64,000 bases of DNA from Bacteroidia bacterium (GCA_016787445.1 JAEUTQ010000021.1:1-64000); one strand, 5' to 3'. Positions 17,231-27,114 are shown, counted from the first letter of the stretch. The notes: generated by a model not told the origin, from the letters alone. Made by a program: numbers and translations.

Positions 17231-18580
17231 TTACAAACTTCTTACAGCAGCTTTAAATTGCATACCGCGGTCTTCGTAGTTTTGAAATAAGTCAAAACTT
17301 GCGCAAGCCGGTGATAACAATACAGCTTCACCTTTCTTTGCCAATCGGTAAGATGCAGCTACAGCTTCTGCTGCGGTTTTAGTTTCAACGATGGTATCCA
17401 CTACACCTTCAAATGCTTTAAGGATTTTTTTGTTGTCAACTCCTAAGCAAACGATGGCTTTTACTTTGTGCTTTACAAGGTCTAATAATTCGTTGTAATC
17501 ATTTCCTTTGTCTTGTCCACCGCAAATCCAAACAGTTGGTTTTTGCATGCTTTCAAGTGCGTACCAAGCCGAGTTAACGTTAGTAGCTTTAGAATCGTTG
17601 ATGAATTCAACACCATTGATAGAAGCTACGAATTCCAAACGATGTTCAACATTTTGGAAATCCTGTAAGCTTTCGCGGATGGTTTCTTTGCGTACATCTA
17701 CGATACGAGCTGCTAATGAAGCGGCCATTGAATTGTAAACATTGTGTTTACCTTGCAGAGCTAATTGTTCGATTGTCATAATTAAGGGATTTTGGTTTTG
17801 GTTTTTATAATTAAGGGTTATTTGGTTCTCATTTAAGTAAGCGCCATCGCCTTCAATTTTATGCTTGATGCTGAATGGCACTTTTTCTGCTTTGATTTGG
17901 TGATGCTTCATAAACTCACTCATCACTGCATCATCATCACAATAAACAAAAGCATCGGTTTCTGTTTGGTTTTGTGTAATCCGGAATTTTGATTTTACAT
18001 AATTCTCGAATTTGTAATCATAACGGTCGAGATGGTCAGGCGTGATATTCAACAACACCGCCACATCGGCCTTAAATTTGTACATATCGTCTAATTGGAA
18101 ACTACTTAACTCCAATACGTAGTAGTCGAAGTTTTCAGTCGCCACCTGATAGGCGAAACTTTTTCCCACATTACCACCTAAACCAACATTATATCCTGCT
18201 TTTTTAAGAATGTGGTAAGTAAGCATGGTGGTTGTGGTTTTTCCATTACTACCTGTGATGCAAATTTTCTTGGCATTGGTATAACGGCCCGCAAATTCTA
18301 TTTCAGAAACAACCGGAATATTTTTCTCACGTAACTTTTTTACTAAATCGGCCTTCTCAGGAATGCCGGGACTTTTAATTACTTCCGTTGCATTTAAGAC
18401 TAAATCTTCAGTATGCATTCCTTCTTCAAAAGCAATTCCGTTTTCCTGCAATGGCTTTTTGTATTTATCCTTAATAAGACCTTTATCAGATACAAATACA
18501 TCATAGCCTTTCTGTTTAGCCAGAATAGCACTCCCTACTCCGCTTTCGCCGCTACCTAATATGACAATTCTTTGTTTCAA
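17231..18580 (-). CDS. murD: UDP-MurNAc-L-Ala--D-Glu ligase MurD (TTG start)
   Basis: A 449-residue Mur ligase: N-terminal VILGSGESGVGSAILA, ATP loop ITGSNGKTTTTML, LLNITPDHLDRYD, FINDSKATNVNSAWYAL and C-terminal LLSPACASFDLFQNYEDRG, all typical MurD motifs. It adds D-glutamate in the cytoplasm. The only sensible start is TTG at 18578-18580, one base after the mraY stop. A 56-base gap separates its stop from ftsW. Confidence 0.97.
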   Translation of the reverse strand: MKQRIVILGSGESGVGSAILAKQKGYDVFVSDKGLIKDKYKKPLQENGIAFEEGMHTEDLVLNATEVIKSPGIPEKADLVKKLREKNIPVVSEIEFAGRYTNAKKICITGSNGKTTTTMLTYHILKKAGYNVGLGGNVGKSFAYQVATENFDYYVLELSSFQLDDMYKFKADVAVLLNITPDHLDRYDYKFENYVKSKFRITQNQTETDAFVYCDDDAVMSEFMKHHQIKAEKVPFSIKHKIEGDGAYLNENQITLNYKNQNQNPLIMTIEQLALQGKHNVYNSMAASLAARIVDVRKETIRESLQDFQNVEHRLEFVASINGVEFINDSKATNVNSAWYALESMQKPTVWICGGQDKGNDYNELLDLVKHKVKAIVCLGVDNKKILKAFEGVVDTIVETKTAAEAVAASYRLAKKGEAVLLSPACASFDLFQNYEDRGMQFKAAVRSL

Positions 18581-18581
18581 T

Positions 18582-19841
18582 TTATCTTAACTTAAGTGTT
18601 ACAATAGTTAATACCGCCAATGCCAATCCAATAATGAAAAAGCGCATTACAATTTTCGATTCGTGAAAACCAACTTTTTGATAATGGTGATGCAATGGAG
18701 CCATTTTAAACAAGCGATGTGTTTGTGCGTATTCCAATCCGCGTTTTTTCTTTTGATACTTGAAGTAAAACACTTGCATGATGACCGAAAGATTTTCCAC
18801 CAAAAACACACCGCATAAAATCGGAATCAAAAGCTCTTTACGAATAGCGATAGCAAAAACAGCAATGATTCCACCTATTGCTAAAGAGCCTGTGTCGCCC
18901 ATGAATACTTGCGCCGGATAAGCATTATACCATAAGAAACCTACACATGCACCAACGAAAGCAGCGATGAATACCACCAACTCCGCGGTGTTTGGCAAAT
19001 ACATGATGTTCAAATAATCTGCAAACACCATATTACCGGAAACGTATGCTAAAATTCCAAGTGTAACTCCAATAATGGCACTCGTTCCTGCAGCCAATCC
19101 ATCTATACCGTCGGTTATATTCGCACCGTTAGAAACAGCGGTAACAATTAAAATAACCATTGGGATAAAAATGATCCATCCGTACTTAGTACAATCATCA
19201 CATAACCATGAAATAAATTTGCCATAATCCAACTCGTTATTTTTTAAAAACGGAATAGTTGTTTTTAAAGTTTTAGTTGGTGTACTGGCATACTTAGGTT
19301 CATGCAATTTAATTTCTGTTTGTCCCGAAATTTTTCCAATATCAGCACCGGTACTTTCAATGCGTTCCTTTATCACCACATCCGGATGGAAATACAATAC
19401 ACTTCCTACTATCAATCCAATTCCGATTTGTCCGATAACTTTAAACTTTCCTTGTAAGCCTTCTTTATTCTTCCTAAATACTTTGATATAATCATCTAAG
19501 AAACCAATGCCGCCAAGCCACACTGTAGATATAAGCATTAGGATGATATACACATTAAGAACTTTTGTGAATAATAAAGTAGGGACGATAATGGCCAGAA
19601 TGATAATTAAACCACCCATTGTTGGTGTACCGGTTTTTTGAACTTGTCCTTCTAATCCTAACTCACGTATTGTTTCTCCGATTTGTTTGCGGCGGATAAA
19701 TTCGATGATGCGCTTACCAAACACTAATGAAATCAATAGCGAAGTGATTAAAGCCAATGCTGCACGGAAAGAGATATATTGAAACACACCCGCTCCCGGA
19801 AAATCAAGTTTATCTAAATATTGAAATAAGTAATACAGCAT
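18582..19841 (-). CDS. mraY: Phospho-MurNAc-pentapeptide transferase MraY
   Basis: A 419-residue integral membrane enzyme that forms lipid I from UDP-MurNAc-pentapeptide and undecaprenyl phosphate. Catalytic signatures are present: [42 protein letters not shown] and the HHHYQ loop near the C-terminus. It is about 60 residues longer than the E. coli enzyme because of an extra hydrophilic segment (about 160-220, including a CDDC pair); I believe such insertions are common in Bacteroidota. The start is ATG at 19839-19841, one base after the murE stop. Confidence 0.97.
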   Translation of the reverse strand: MLYYLFQYLDKLDFPGAGVFQYISFRAALALITSLLISLVFGKRIIEFIRRKQIGETIRELGLEGQVQKTGTPTMGGLIIILAIIVPTLLFTKVLNVYIILMLISTVWLGGIGFLDDYIKVFRKNKEGLQGKFKVIGQIGIGLIVGSVLYFHPDVVIKERIESTGADIGKISGQTEIKLHEPKYASTPTKTLKTTIPFLKNNELDYGKFISWLCDDCTKYGWIIFIPMVILIVTAVSNGANITDGIDGLAAGTSAIIGVTLGILAYVSGNMVFADYLNIMYLPNTAELVVFIAAFVGACVGFLWYNAYPAQVFMGDTGSLAIGGIIAVFAIAIRKELLIPILCGVFLVENLSVIMQVFYFKYQKKKRGLEYAQTHRLFKMAPLHHHYQKVGFHESKIVMRFFIIGLALAVLTIVTLKLR

Positions 19842-19842
19842 A

Positions 19843-21306
19843 TTAAATTCCCATTGCTTTAATCGTTTCTTTTAAAATTTCTAAATCATCAAAAGGATGT
19901 TTCACCCCTTTTATCTCCTGATATTTCTCGTGACCTTTTCCGGCAATTAAAATGATATCGCCTTTTTGTGCTAAGGTGCAAGCTGTTTTAATCGCTTCTC
20001 TTCTATCACTAATGCGTAATGTCTTTTTAAAATCAGTTGCATCAACGCCCGCTTGCATTTGATTTAAAATTTCCTCCGGATCTTCGCTACGCGGATTATC
20101 AGAAGTTAAAATCACTTTATTGCTATACTGACAAGCGATATTTGCCATCACCGGACGTTTTGCCGCATCACGGTCACCACCACATCCCACCAACGTAATT
20201 ACATTTTCATCACCTGTGCGGATATCTTTAATAGTTTCTAATACATTTTTCAATGCATCCGGTGTGTGCGCATAATCCACAATACCAATAATTCCGGTTT
20301 CCGATTTCACATATTGGAAACGTCCTTCTACCGAATTTAAATTGCTTAATGTGGTAAGAATATTAATGACATCCTGCTTTAATAAATGTGCTGCTGCGAA
20401 AACAGCTAAAACATTATACGCATTAAAAGTGCCAATCAACTTCACCCAAACTTCATGATTATTAATGTTCAATAACAATCCGTTCAAATGATTTTCGATA
20501 ATCTTACATTTATAATCGGCTACATTTTTAATGCTGTAGGAGTATTTATGTGCTTTGGTGTTTTGCAACATCACCATCCCGTTTTTATCATCTTTATTAG
20601 TGATGGCAAAAGCTTCTTCAGGAAGATTATCAAAAAATCTTTTCTTAGCCTTAATGTACTCGTCAAAAGTTTTGTGATAATCCAAATGATCGTGCGTGAT
20701 GTTTGTGAATATGGCACCGGTAAACTGAATGCCTGCAATTCTATTTTGTACAACTGCATGAGAACTCACTTCCATAAAAGCGTATTCACATCCTTGCTCC
20801 ACCATTACCGATAATAATTCATTTAAGGATAAGGCATCCGGTGTTGTATGGGTTGAAGGAATGACAGTGTTATTGATTTTGTTTTGAACAGTAGAAAGCA
20901 ATCCTACATTGTATCCAAGTGTTCTGAATAAATTAAACAATAAAGTAACTGTAGTTGTCTTACCATTAGTTCCGGTAACACCAACCAGTTTTAATTTAGC
21001 AGAAGGATTGTCGAAATAATTGCAAGCTATAAAACCGAGAGCATGCGTTGAATCCGTAACTTTAATATATGTTACATTTTCTTTTCTTGTTTCCGGAAGA
21101 TCCTCACATACGATAGCAACAGCACCCGCTTCAATGGCTTTATCAATGTATGCATGTCCGTCGGTTGCAGTTCCGCGAGTTGCCACAAACAATGTATCCT
21201 TCTTTACTTTGCGTGAATCAAACGTAACAGAAGAAATAGCCATGTGTGTTGAACCAATCACTTCCTCCAAACGGGTTTTATATAATATGTCGCTTAATAA
21301 TTTCAC
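19843..21306 (-). CDS. murE: UDP-MurNAc-tripeptide synthetase MurE, meso-DAP type (GTG start)
   Basis: A 487-residue Mur ligase. The ATP loop TGTNGKTT is at 111-118, [14 protein letters not shown] and THDHLDYH follow, and the carbamylated-lysine region is near 220. The substrate-selecting motif DNPR is at 403-406, the signature of meso-diaminopimelate enzymes, so the peptidoglycan is predicted to be DAP-type. The start is GTG at 21304-21306, directly following the ftsI stop with no spacer, which suggests translational coupling. Confidence 0.97.
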   Translation of the reverse strand: MKLLSDILYKTRLEEVIGSTHMAISSVTFDSRKVKKDTLFVATRGTATDGHAYIDKAIEAGAVAIVCEDLPETRKENVTYIKVTDSTHALGFIACNYFDNPSAKLKLVGVTGTNGKTTTVTLLFNLFRTLGYNVGLLSTVQNKINNTVIPSTHTTPDALSLNELLSVMVEQGCEYAFMEVSSHAVVQNRIAGIQFTGAIFTNITHDHLDYHKTFDEYIKAKKRFFDNLPEEAFAITNKDDKNGMVMLQNTKAHKYSYSIKNVADYKCKIIENHLNGLLLNINNHEVWVKLIGTFNAYNVLAVFAAAHLLKQDVINILTTLSNLNSVEGRFQYVKSETGIIGIVDYAHTPDALKNVLETIKDIRTGDENVITLVGCGGDRDAAKRPVMANIACQYSNKVILTSDNPRSEDPEEILNQMQAGVDATDFKKTLRISDRREAIKTACTLAQKGDIILIAGKGHEKYQEIKGVKHPFDDLEILKETIKAMGI

Positions 21307-23418
21307 TTAGCTGAGTATTAAACTGATTTTATCGCCTTTATTAAATTTCTTTCCGGCTTCCAGAGATTGTTTTTTTACCGTACCAACTCCAAATAATTTT
21401 ACATTCAATCCGTTATTCTCCAATAAAAACAAAGCATCCTTTGCTGATAATCCTTGTAGATTTGGCATCAATCCCTTTTTCAATGAGCTCTCAATATTTG
21501 TTTCAACCAAAACAACTTTAGTTGAATCACCGGAACTTCTTACTACGTACTTATCTCCTTCAATACCATTTTTCTCAGGTAGATTGAAAGCTTTACAAAC
21601 TTTGTCAAGCTCAGCGCCCTTTGATTTAATTACTTCTGGTGCTTTAGTTAAAAGATTTTGTTTTGTATTAATTGGCTGAATGAAATCAAGACTTCCTGAA
21701 TACACTTTTTCGGCAATCTCTTTAAATACCGGACCCGCAACTAATCCGCCATAATAAATTCCATTACTTGGCGAGTTAATGATAACAATGCAAGTGTAGA
21801 GTGGATTATCAGCAGGGAAATACCCTACGAAAGAGGCCTGATATGTTTTTTCGTAAATACCGTTCTTAGAAATTTTTGCAGTGCCTGTTTTTCCGGCAAC
21901 CGGGAACGCGCTCACATTTAATCCTTTTCCTGAACCATTCTTTACTACACCTTCCATTAATTTTTTTGCCTTCGCTACAGTTTCCCTTTTTACAATTTGT
22001 TCGGCAATCACTTCTGCTTCAAATTTCTTTACAGTTTTTCCGTTGCGTTGGATTTCCTTTACAAAGCGTGGCTTAATCATTTTTCCACCATTGGCAATGG
22101 CGTTATATAGCGTTAAAGTTTGAATTGGTGTTACTAAACTTTCATAACCATGACTAATCCAAGGCAATGAAGTTCCGTACCAATCTTTATTCTTCGTTTG
22201 CTTGATACGTGGCGTTGCTTCACCCGGAATGGTGATTCCCAATTTTCTGTCCAGATGAAATGAATTTAATTTATCAATGAATTTCTGTGGTTCCTTCGAA
22301 AAATATTTTGTTACCAATTTAGCCACACCCACATTCGATGAAGTTTCAAAAATGCGCTGTACAGTTAATGTTGGCGTTTCAGGCGCGTGAGAATCTTTCA
22401 TCTCCAAATTAGAGAACATCGCTTTACCATCACCTACAAATACTTTTTCCTCCAATGAAATATTGTATTCGTCGATTACCGCCAACATAGAAGCCAACTT
22501 AAATGTTGAACCCGGCTCCGTAGCGTAACCAATAGCATAATTTAAATTTTCAGAGTAAGAAGTTGAATCCTTTTGATTGCGTGTTAAATTGGCAATGGCT
22601 TTAATTTCTCCGGTTTTCACTTCCATCAACACCACACATCCATATGACGCATTATTTTTAACTAAGGTTTTTAGTAATGCATGGGATGCCACATCCTGAA
22701 TATTTACATCGATGGTTGTGTACAAATCACTTCCGTCTTTTGGCTCTACTTCAAACTCATCATTAATAGGACGCCATACATCACCTGCAATTTTTTGCAT
22801 TAAACGTTTTCCGGGTGTACCTAATAAAATAGTATCAAATGCGCCTTCGAGTCCTACCGGTTTAACACCCTGACGGGATAATCCGATGGTACGTGCCGCT
22901 AACATTTTAAAAGGGCGTTCACGTTTATTCGTTTGCAACGTAACTAAACCACCGCGGCGACCACGACGAAGAATCGGGAACTTTTTGAGCGCTTGTAAAT
23001 CTTTGTATGGCACATTACGCTTTAATACAACATAATTATCACCTGAAGAACGGGCACTTTTTAAGATACGCAAGTACTCACGTTTGCTTTTATCTTTAAA
23101 TAAATCGCTTAAGCATTGTGCCAAAGAATCCTTTTTGCTGTTAAACAATTTATCATCGATTCCCGGTGCATTGATATCAACTGCCACTTCGTAATAAGGT
23201 AAAGAAGTCGCTAAGAGATTTCCATTGGCATCAAAAATATTTCCGCGTACCGCTTCAATCTCAACTAATTTTGTAGTTAAGGATTCGGCACGCGCTTTCC
23301 AATGTTCACCTTCCTTAAATTGGATAACACAAATTCTGTAAAGAATAGTAACAGCAAACACACACATGAGTATGTACACAATGTAAGCGCGACTTAATAT
23401 GTCTTTTTTATTCTCCAC
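21307..23418 (-). CDS. ftsI: Septal peptidoglycan transpeptidase FtsI/PBP with PASTA domain (GTG start)
   Basis: A 703-residue class B penicillin-binding protein. An N-terminal transmembrane helix lies at about 11-30, followed by the dimerisation domain with the RGNIFDANGNLLA motif near 59. The transpeptidase domain has S304-x-x-K307 (GSTFK), SSN at 360-362 and KTGTAK near 510. A single PASTA domain occupies the last 55 residues (MPNLQGLSAKDALFLLENNG), a common feature in Bacteroidota and unlike E. coli FtsI. It cross-links septal peptidoglycan with FtsW. The GTG start at 23416-23418 abuts the ftsL stop. Confidence 0.96.
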   Translation of the reverse strand: MENKKDILSRAYIVYILMCVFAVTILYRICVIQFKEGEHWKARAESLTTKLVEIEAVRGNIFDANGNLLATSLPYYEVAVDINAPGIDDKLFNSKKDSLAQCLSDLFKDKSKREYLRILKSARSSGDNYVVLKRNVPYKDLQALKKFPILRRGRRGGLVTLQTNKRERPFKMLAARTIGLSRQGVKPVGLEGAFDTILLGTPGKRLMQKIAGDVWRPINDEFEVEPKDGSDLYTTIDVNIQDVASHALLKTLVKNNASYGCVVLMEVKTGEIKAIANLTRNQKDSTSYSENLNYAIGYATEPGSTFKLASMLAVIDEYNISLEEKVFVGDGKAMFSNLEMKDSHAPETPTLTVQRIFETSSNVGVAKLVTKYFSKEPQKFIDKLNSFHLDRKLGITIPGEATPRIKQTKNKDWYGTSLPWISHGYESLVTPIQTLTLYNAIANGGKMIKPRFVKEIQRNGKTVKKFEAEVIAEQIVKRETVAKAKKLMEGVVKNGSGKGLNVSAFPVAGKTGTAKISKNGIYEKTYQASFVGYFPADNPLYTCIVIINSPSNGIYYGGLVAGPVFKEIAEKVYSGSLDFIQPINTKQNLLTKAPEVIKSKGAELDKVCKAFNLPEKNGIEGDKYVVRSSGDSTKVVLVETNIESSLKKGLMPNLQGLSAKDALFLLENNGLNVKLFGVGTVKKQSLEAGKKFNKGDKISLILS

Positions 23419-23874
23419 TTATTTAATTGCAACTGTTGAATCCACTTTAATTTTCATTGGCGGTACAATGGGTTCTTTTATTCCCAATGGTTCCGCAGCT
23501 TTTGCCACTTCACTTTGCTTACTCACAAACATTAAATCTGATTTTGTAGAAATGTATTCCGACCTTAACTCTTTTAATTCATTGGTGATTTTATTTACCT
23601 CACGCAATTTGTCATCGGCATAATAACCGTTAGCGATGTACAGAATTGCGATTAAAGCGAGGAACAAGATGAAAGGCACATGCTTAAGTGTGCTTTCATT
23701 GGTTAAAAACGTACCGCTGAATACAGCCGAAAGACCTTTGGCTAATACTCCTTTTTTGCGTCCGCCGCGGCGGATAGGGGGAGGGGTGTCCGTTGTTGAT
23801 TTTTTTGAATCAACGTTTTCAACTTCTTTCTCTATAATTTCCTTTACAGGAACTTCTCTGAATTTGTTGGACAC
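23419..23874 (-). CDS. ftsL: FtsL-like division protein (GTG start)
   Basis: A 151-residue bitopic protein. It has a long basic cytoplasmic tail with a proline- and glycine-rich patch (TPPPIRRGGRKKG, about 30-42), one transmembrane helix (about 68-86, FILFLALIAILYIANGYYA) and a periplasmic coiled coil (about 90-125, KLREVNKITNELKELRSEY). It corresponds to the FtsL-like proteins found between rsmH and ftsI in Bacteroidota; FtsL bridges FtsQ and FtsW/FtsI. The start is GTG at 23872-23874, 28 bases after rsmH. The name rests on topology and position more than on sequence. Confidence 0.85.
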   Translation of the reverse strand: MSNKFREVPVKEIIEKEVENVDSKKSTTDTPPPIRRGGRKKGVLAKGLSAVFSGTFLTNESTLKHVPFILFLALIAILYIANGYYADDKLREVNKITNELKELRSEYISTKSDLMFVSKQSEVAKAAEPLGIKEPIVPPMKIKVDSTVAIK

Positions 23875-23902
23875 TTAGGTTTTTAGTTATTTAATTAGTA
23901 CT

Positions 23903-24811
23903 CTATATTTTTTCAGCGACCCGAAGTTTTGCGCTACGGGCTCTGCTGTTATTTTTAATTTCATCTTCGCTCGGAATAATTGGTTTGGAACCTAAAAGCT
24001 TAAATACTTTTTTACTTGTTCCAAAAACAATATCCTTTTCTTCAATGCCTTCAATATTTCCTGTCTTCATGATGTTCTTAACCAAACGATCTTCCAAACT
24101 GTGATAAGACATAATCACTAATCTCCCACCCGGTTTCAGCACTTCCACACATTGTGATAAACATTCTTTGAGTGCTTCCATCTCCTGGTTCACTTCCATT
24201 CTGATTGCCTGAAACACTTTCGCGAGGTAACGGCTCTCTTCAAATTTCGGTGTGCAGGATTTAATCGCTTTTTTTAAATCATCGGTGGTTTCAATCGTTT
24301 CTTCATTTCGTTTTTCGATAATGAGTTTTACCAAGCGAAACGCGTTATCGATTTCACCATAATTTTTAAAAATGAAGAGCAGTTGCTTTTCATCATAATT
24401 ATTAATGACTTCACGAGCCGACAAATCACTCTGTTGATTCATTCGCATATCCAATTTGGAATCAAAGCGAATGGAAAAACCTCTTTCGGCAACATCGAAC
24501 TGATGAGAAGAAACGCCTAAATCTCCCAAAATACCATCCACGCTGTTAAAACCATTAATGCGTAAATAGTTTTTCAGAAAACGAAAATTTTGCGGAACAA
24601 AAATTAAACGATCGTCTTGAGGAACATTAGCAGCAGCATCTTTATCCTGATCGAAAGCAATGAGCTTACCGTTAGGTCCGAGATGTTTCAAAATTTCTTT
24701 TGAATGCCCTCCTCCACCGAATGTGATATCAACGTATACACCATCAGGTTTAATATTAAGGCCTTGAATACATGCTTGTAAAAGAACGGGGATGTGATAA
24801 TGATTACTCAT
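23903..24811 (-). CDS. rsmH: 16S rRNA m4C1402 methyltransferase RsmH (MraW)
   Basis: A 302-residue SAM-dependent methyltransferase: HIPVLLQACIQGL at the N-terminus, the SAM loop VDITFGGGGHSKEIL, DGILGDLGVSSHQFD and the C-terminal VIMSYHSLEDRLVK. It methylates N4 of C1402 in 16S rRNA. Four ATGs compete for the start (24823, 24820, 24814, 24811); I chose the last because MSNHYHIPVLL matches the usual N-terminus. All overlap the 3' end of mraZ, so translation is probably coupled. Confidence 0.96.
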   Translation of the reverse strand: MSNHYHIPVLLQACIQGLNIKPDGVYVDITFGGGGHSKEILKHLGPNGKLIAFDQDKDAAANVPQDDRLIFVPQNFRFLKNYLRINGFNSVDGILGDLGVSSHQFDVAERGFSIRFDSKLDMRMNQQSDLSAREVINNYDEKQLLFIFKNYGEIDNAFRLVKLIIEKRNEETIETTDDLKKAIKSCTPKFEESRYLAKVFQAIRMEVNQEMEALKECLSQCVEVLKPGGRLVIMSYHSLEDRLVKNIMKTGNIEGIEEKDIVFGTSKKVFKLLGSKPIIPSEDEIKNNSRARSAKLRVAEKI

Positions 24812-25274
24812 CATCTCCATCATTAAAGTTTAATCCACCCAACACATCTTCAGCTAATTTTTCAATATTGACATCCTGGTTTAAGAAGTCTTCATACATT
24901 TTCTTATCCCAGATTTCAATCACATTATTACTACCTAAAACTTTGATGTCTGTTTTAATATCAGCGTACTCAGTTAAAGCTTTCGGCAAAAGAATACGTC
25001 CGGTTGTATCGGCATCGCAAGCGGTAGCACCACCTGTAAACTTTCGTACAAAAACATCATTGGCTTTTATTAGGCGGTTGAGTTTGCTCAATTTTTTGTT
25101 GAGCTTATTCCATTCGGCCACCGGATATAAAACCAAACATTTTTGGTGAAGATTTCGGTTAATCACAAACCCTTGATCAAAGGCAGCTTCCAGTTGCTTC
25201 CGTAGATTAACCGGAAACATGATGCGGCCTTTGGCATCCATCTTACAATCGTATTCTCCTATCAAACTGTTCAT
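24804..25274 (-). CDS. mraZ: Transcriptional regulator MraZ
   Basis: A 156-residue protein with two AbrB-like (SpoVT) MraZ domains: IGEYDCKMDAKGRIMFPVNL at the N-terminus and a second copy with ATACDADTTGRILLPKAL. MraZ binds repeated GTGG/TGGG boxes in front of its own gene and controls the dcw cluster. The ATG at 25272-25274 is chosen because it matches the family's N-terminus and lies downstream of a promoter; extending to 25334 would translate the operator. Four operator boxes at 25319-25356 support autoregulation. Confidence 0.95.
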   Translation of the reverse strand: MNSLIGEYDCKMDAKGRIMFPVNLRKQLEAAFDQGFVINRNLHQKCLVLYPVAEWNKLNKKLSKLNRLIKANDVFVRKFTGGATACDADTTGRILLPKALTEYADIKTDIKVLGSNNVIEIWDKKMYEDFLNQDVNIEKLAEDVLGGLNFNDGDDE

Positions 25275-25300
25275 TACAAGGGTTTTCCTGTGATATGGGT

Positions 25301-25308
25301 CAAAAATA
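25301..25308 (-). promoter_or_regulatory. Predicted -7 box of the mraZ/dcw promoter
   Basis: On the minus strand this reads TATTTTTG, an exact TAnnTTTG match, 26 bases before the mraZ ATG. Its -33 region would fall inside the MraZ boxes, so bound MraZ should block the polymerase. Confidence 0.65.
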
Positions 25309-25318
25309 CCCAAATTTT

Positions 25319-25356
25319 TACCACCTTTTACCACTTTAACCCATTTTTTACCACTT
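25319..25356 (-). promoter_or_regulatory. MraZ operator: four boxes with 10-bp period
   Basis: On the minus strand four boxes, AGTGGTAAAA, AATGGGTTAA, AGTGGTAAAA and GGTGGTAAAA, recur exactly every 10 bases (plus-strand CCA at 25351, 25341, 25331 and 25321). An additional TTTGGG lies one base out of phase at about 25309-25314. MraZ is known to bind such 10-bp-phased GTGG/TGGG direct repeats. The boxes lie directly upstream of the -7 box. Confidence 0.85.
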
Positions 25357-25526
25357 TGTTGAAAACTTGATTTCTGTTAATATTTTTGAAAGGAAAAAAT
25401 GCTTAATAAATAAAATTTGAAAATGGCTTAAAACACAGAATTGGCGCGGCTTTCAGGGTTTTTAGGTAAGCGTTCTGATTTGAAAAAAGCTTTGATTTTT
25501 GATATACAGATATTAACAAGTAATGT

Positions 25527-25534
25527 TAACTTTG
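25527..25534 (+). promoter_or_regulatory. Predicted -7 box of the acyltransferase gene
   Basis: TAACTTTG matches TAnnTTTG and ends 12 bases before the ATG at 25547. It lies downstream of the alternative ATG at 25523 and so favours the later start. The only upstream TTG (25499-25501) is 25 bases away, slightly too far. Confidence 0.5.
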
Positions 25535-25546
25535 CAATCCCGTAAT

Positions 25547-26398
25547 ATGTCGGATCCTAAATTCATAGACGTTTCTAAAATTTTAAAGGAAAAGGTGCCA
25601 CACATCGAAAAGTGGTTACCGGGTTTTACCATTAATTGGTTGAAGCGCAAACTTCATGAAGATGAGATCAATGAAGCGATGGTGATTTTGAAAGACCTTT
25701 ACGGTTTGGAGTTTAATGCGAAGGGACTTGATTTATTAGGTGCGAAAATTGAATCGGTGAATGCGCATCATGTTCCAACTGATAAACGCATTATTGTGGC
25801 GTCTAATCATCCACTTGGCGGATTAGATGGTATGGCTTTAATTAGAGCCGTTGGCGAGATTCGTCCGGATGTGCGTTTTTTAGTAAACGATGTATTAAAG
25901 AATCTCAAAAATTTTGGCGATGTATTTGTTGGCGTTAATAAAATAGGAAATAACTCAGCGAAATCATTACGAAGCATGGATGAAGTATTACGCTCGGACG
26001 ATGCCGTTTTAATTTTTCCGGCGGGATTAGTTTCGCGTAAGCAAGAAGGACTCATCCGTGATTTAGAATGGAAAAAAAGTTTTGTGACGCAGGCCATCGA
26101 TCATAAGCGTATGATTGTTCCGACTTTTATTGAGGGGGAAAATTCAAAATTCTTTTACCGTTTTGCCAACGCACGAAAGCGATTTGGAATTAAAGGCAAT
26201 ATTGAAATGCTTTTCTTGCCGGACGAAATGTTTAAGCAACGCGGACAAACCGTGCGTATCCATTTCAGTAAACCGTTTGATGCAGCTATTTTACACGATA
26301 AAAAATCTCATCGCGAATGGGCAGCCCACTTAAAGCAATTCATTTACTCCAAAGAATTTCATCAGGGTATTCCGTTTGAGGAATACATGCACTTATAA
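25547..26398 (+). CDS. Lysophospholipid acyltransferase-like protein (PlsC superfamily)
   Basis: A 283-residue protein with a PlsC-type acyltransferase core: IIVASNHPLGGLDGMALI carries a variant of the H-x4-D motif (H-P-L-G-G-L-D, with two extra residues), and VLIFPAGLVSRKQEG corresponds to the P-x-G block. FVGVNKIGNNSAKSLRSMDEVL resembles block II. No signal peptide or clear membrane helix is seen, so it is probably a peripheral membrane enzyme of lipid or ornithine-lipid acylation. The HPLGGLD spacing matches the hemolysin/ornithine-acyltransferase-like branch. The substrate is unknown. The ATG at 25547 is chosen because of the promoter at 25527-25534. Confidence 0.75.
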   Translation: MSDPKFIDVSKILKEKVPHIEKWLPGFTINWLKRKLHEDEINEAMVILKDLYGLEFNAKGLDLLGAKIESVNAHHVPTDKRIIVASNHPLGGLDGMALIRAVGEIRPDVRFLVNDVLKNLKNFGDVFVGVNKIGNNSAKSLRSMDEVLRSDDAVLIFPAGLVSRKQEGLIRDLEWKKSFVTQAIDHKRMIVPTFIEGENSKFFYRFANARKRFGIKGNIEMLFLPDEMFKQRGQTVRIHFSKPFDAAILHDKKSHREWAAHLKQFIYSKEFHQGIPFEEYMHL

Positions 26399-26469
26399 TC
26401 CAGTTTGTATTGTTGAAAATTTAATTTTTGCAGGAATTCACTCTGTGATGGATTCCGTAACTTTATTTT

Positions 26470-27114
26470 ATGACGGCGCGCGAATTGCAATTTCAAAAAA
26501 ACTGTGAAGTACTGAAAAAGTACATTCCGGAAGGCGCTGTTGAAACCATTGCGCGTTGGATTGTAGATTTCGATTTCAAATTAAAAATCAAAAAAGAACG
26601 CAGCACCAAACTGGGCGATTACTCTTCCCCTCAAAACGGAATGAACCATGTGATTACGATTAATCACAATCTTAACAAATATTCCTTTTTAGTAACGCTT
26701 GTACATGAAGTGGCGCACCTAAGTACCTTTAATAAATTTAAAAATACAGTGGCGCCGCACGGACAAGAATGGAAAAATGAATTTAAAATTTTGATGCAGC
26801 CATTTTTGGTAACTGAAATTTTTCCGGTGGATGTATTGTATGCCATTCGGAATTACTTGCAAAATCCGGCCGCTTCCAGTTGTACCGATACCAATTTATT
26901 ACGGACGCTAAAACTTTACGACGAAAATACGCGGCAAATATTCTTAGAATATCTCCCATATAAAAGTGTGTTTTTGTACAATGGGAATAAAGTTTTCGAA
27001 AAAGGAGAGCGCATACGAAAACGGTTCCGCTGCATTGAAATAGCAACCGGAACCGTCTATCTTTTTAATCCCTTAACGGAAGTAGAACTTTTCGAAGAAT
27101 TAGCTAAAAACTAG
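26470..27114 (+). CDS. SprT-like zinc metalloprotease domain protein
   Basis: A 214-residue protein with a zinc-protease signature: H79-E80-V-A-H83 in TLVHEVAHLSTFNKF, and a third probable ligand at H97 (APHGQEW), the SprT-like arrangement. The C-terminal part includes a beta-rich segment (KRFRCIEIATGTVYLFNPLTEVELF) where other SprT proteins have a zinc ribbon, but the cysteines are absent. No signal peptide. SprT-like proteases in eukaryotes cleave DNA-protein crosslinks; the bacterial role is unclear. Its TAG shares CTAG with the stop of the convergent lacI-type gene. Confidence 0.8.
   Translation: MTARELQFQKNCEVLKKYIPEGAVETIARWIVDFDFKLKIKKERSTKLGDYSSPQNGMNHVITINHNLNKYSFLVTLVHEVAHLSTFNKFKNTVAPHGQEWKNEFKILMQPFLVTEIFPVDVLYAIRNYLQNPAASSCTDTNLLRTLKLYDENTRQIFLEYLPYKSVFLYNGNKVFEKGERIRKRFRCIEIATGTVYLFNPLTEVELFEELAKN

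Noticed and set aside
25275-25334. 20-residue extension of MraZ
   Set aside because: It would translate the -7 box and part of the operator, and is not in the MraZ family pattern.
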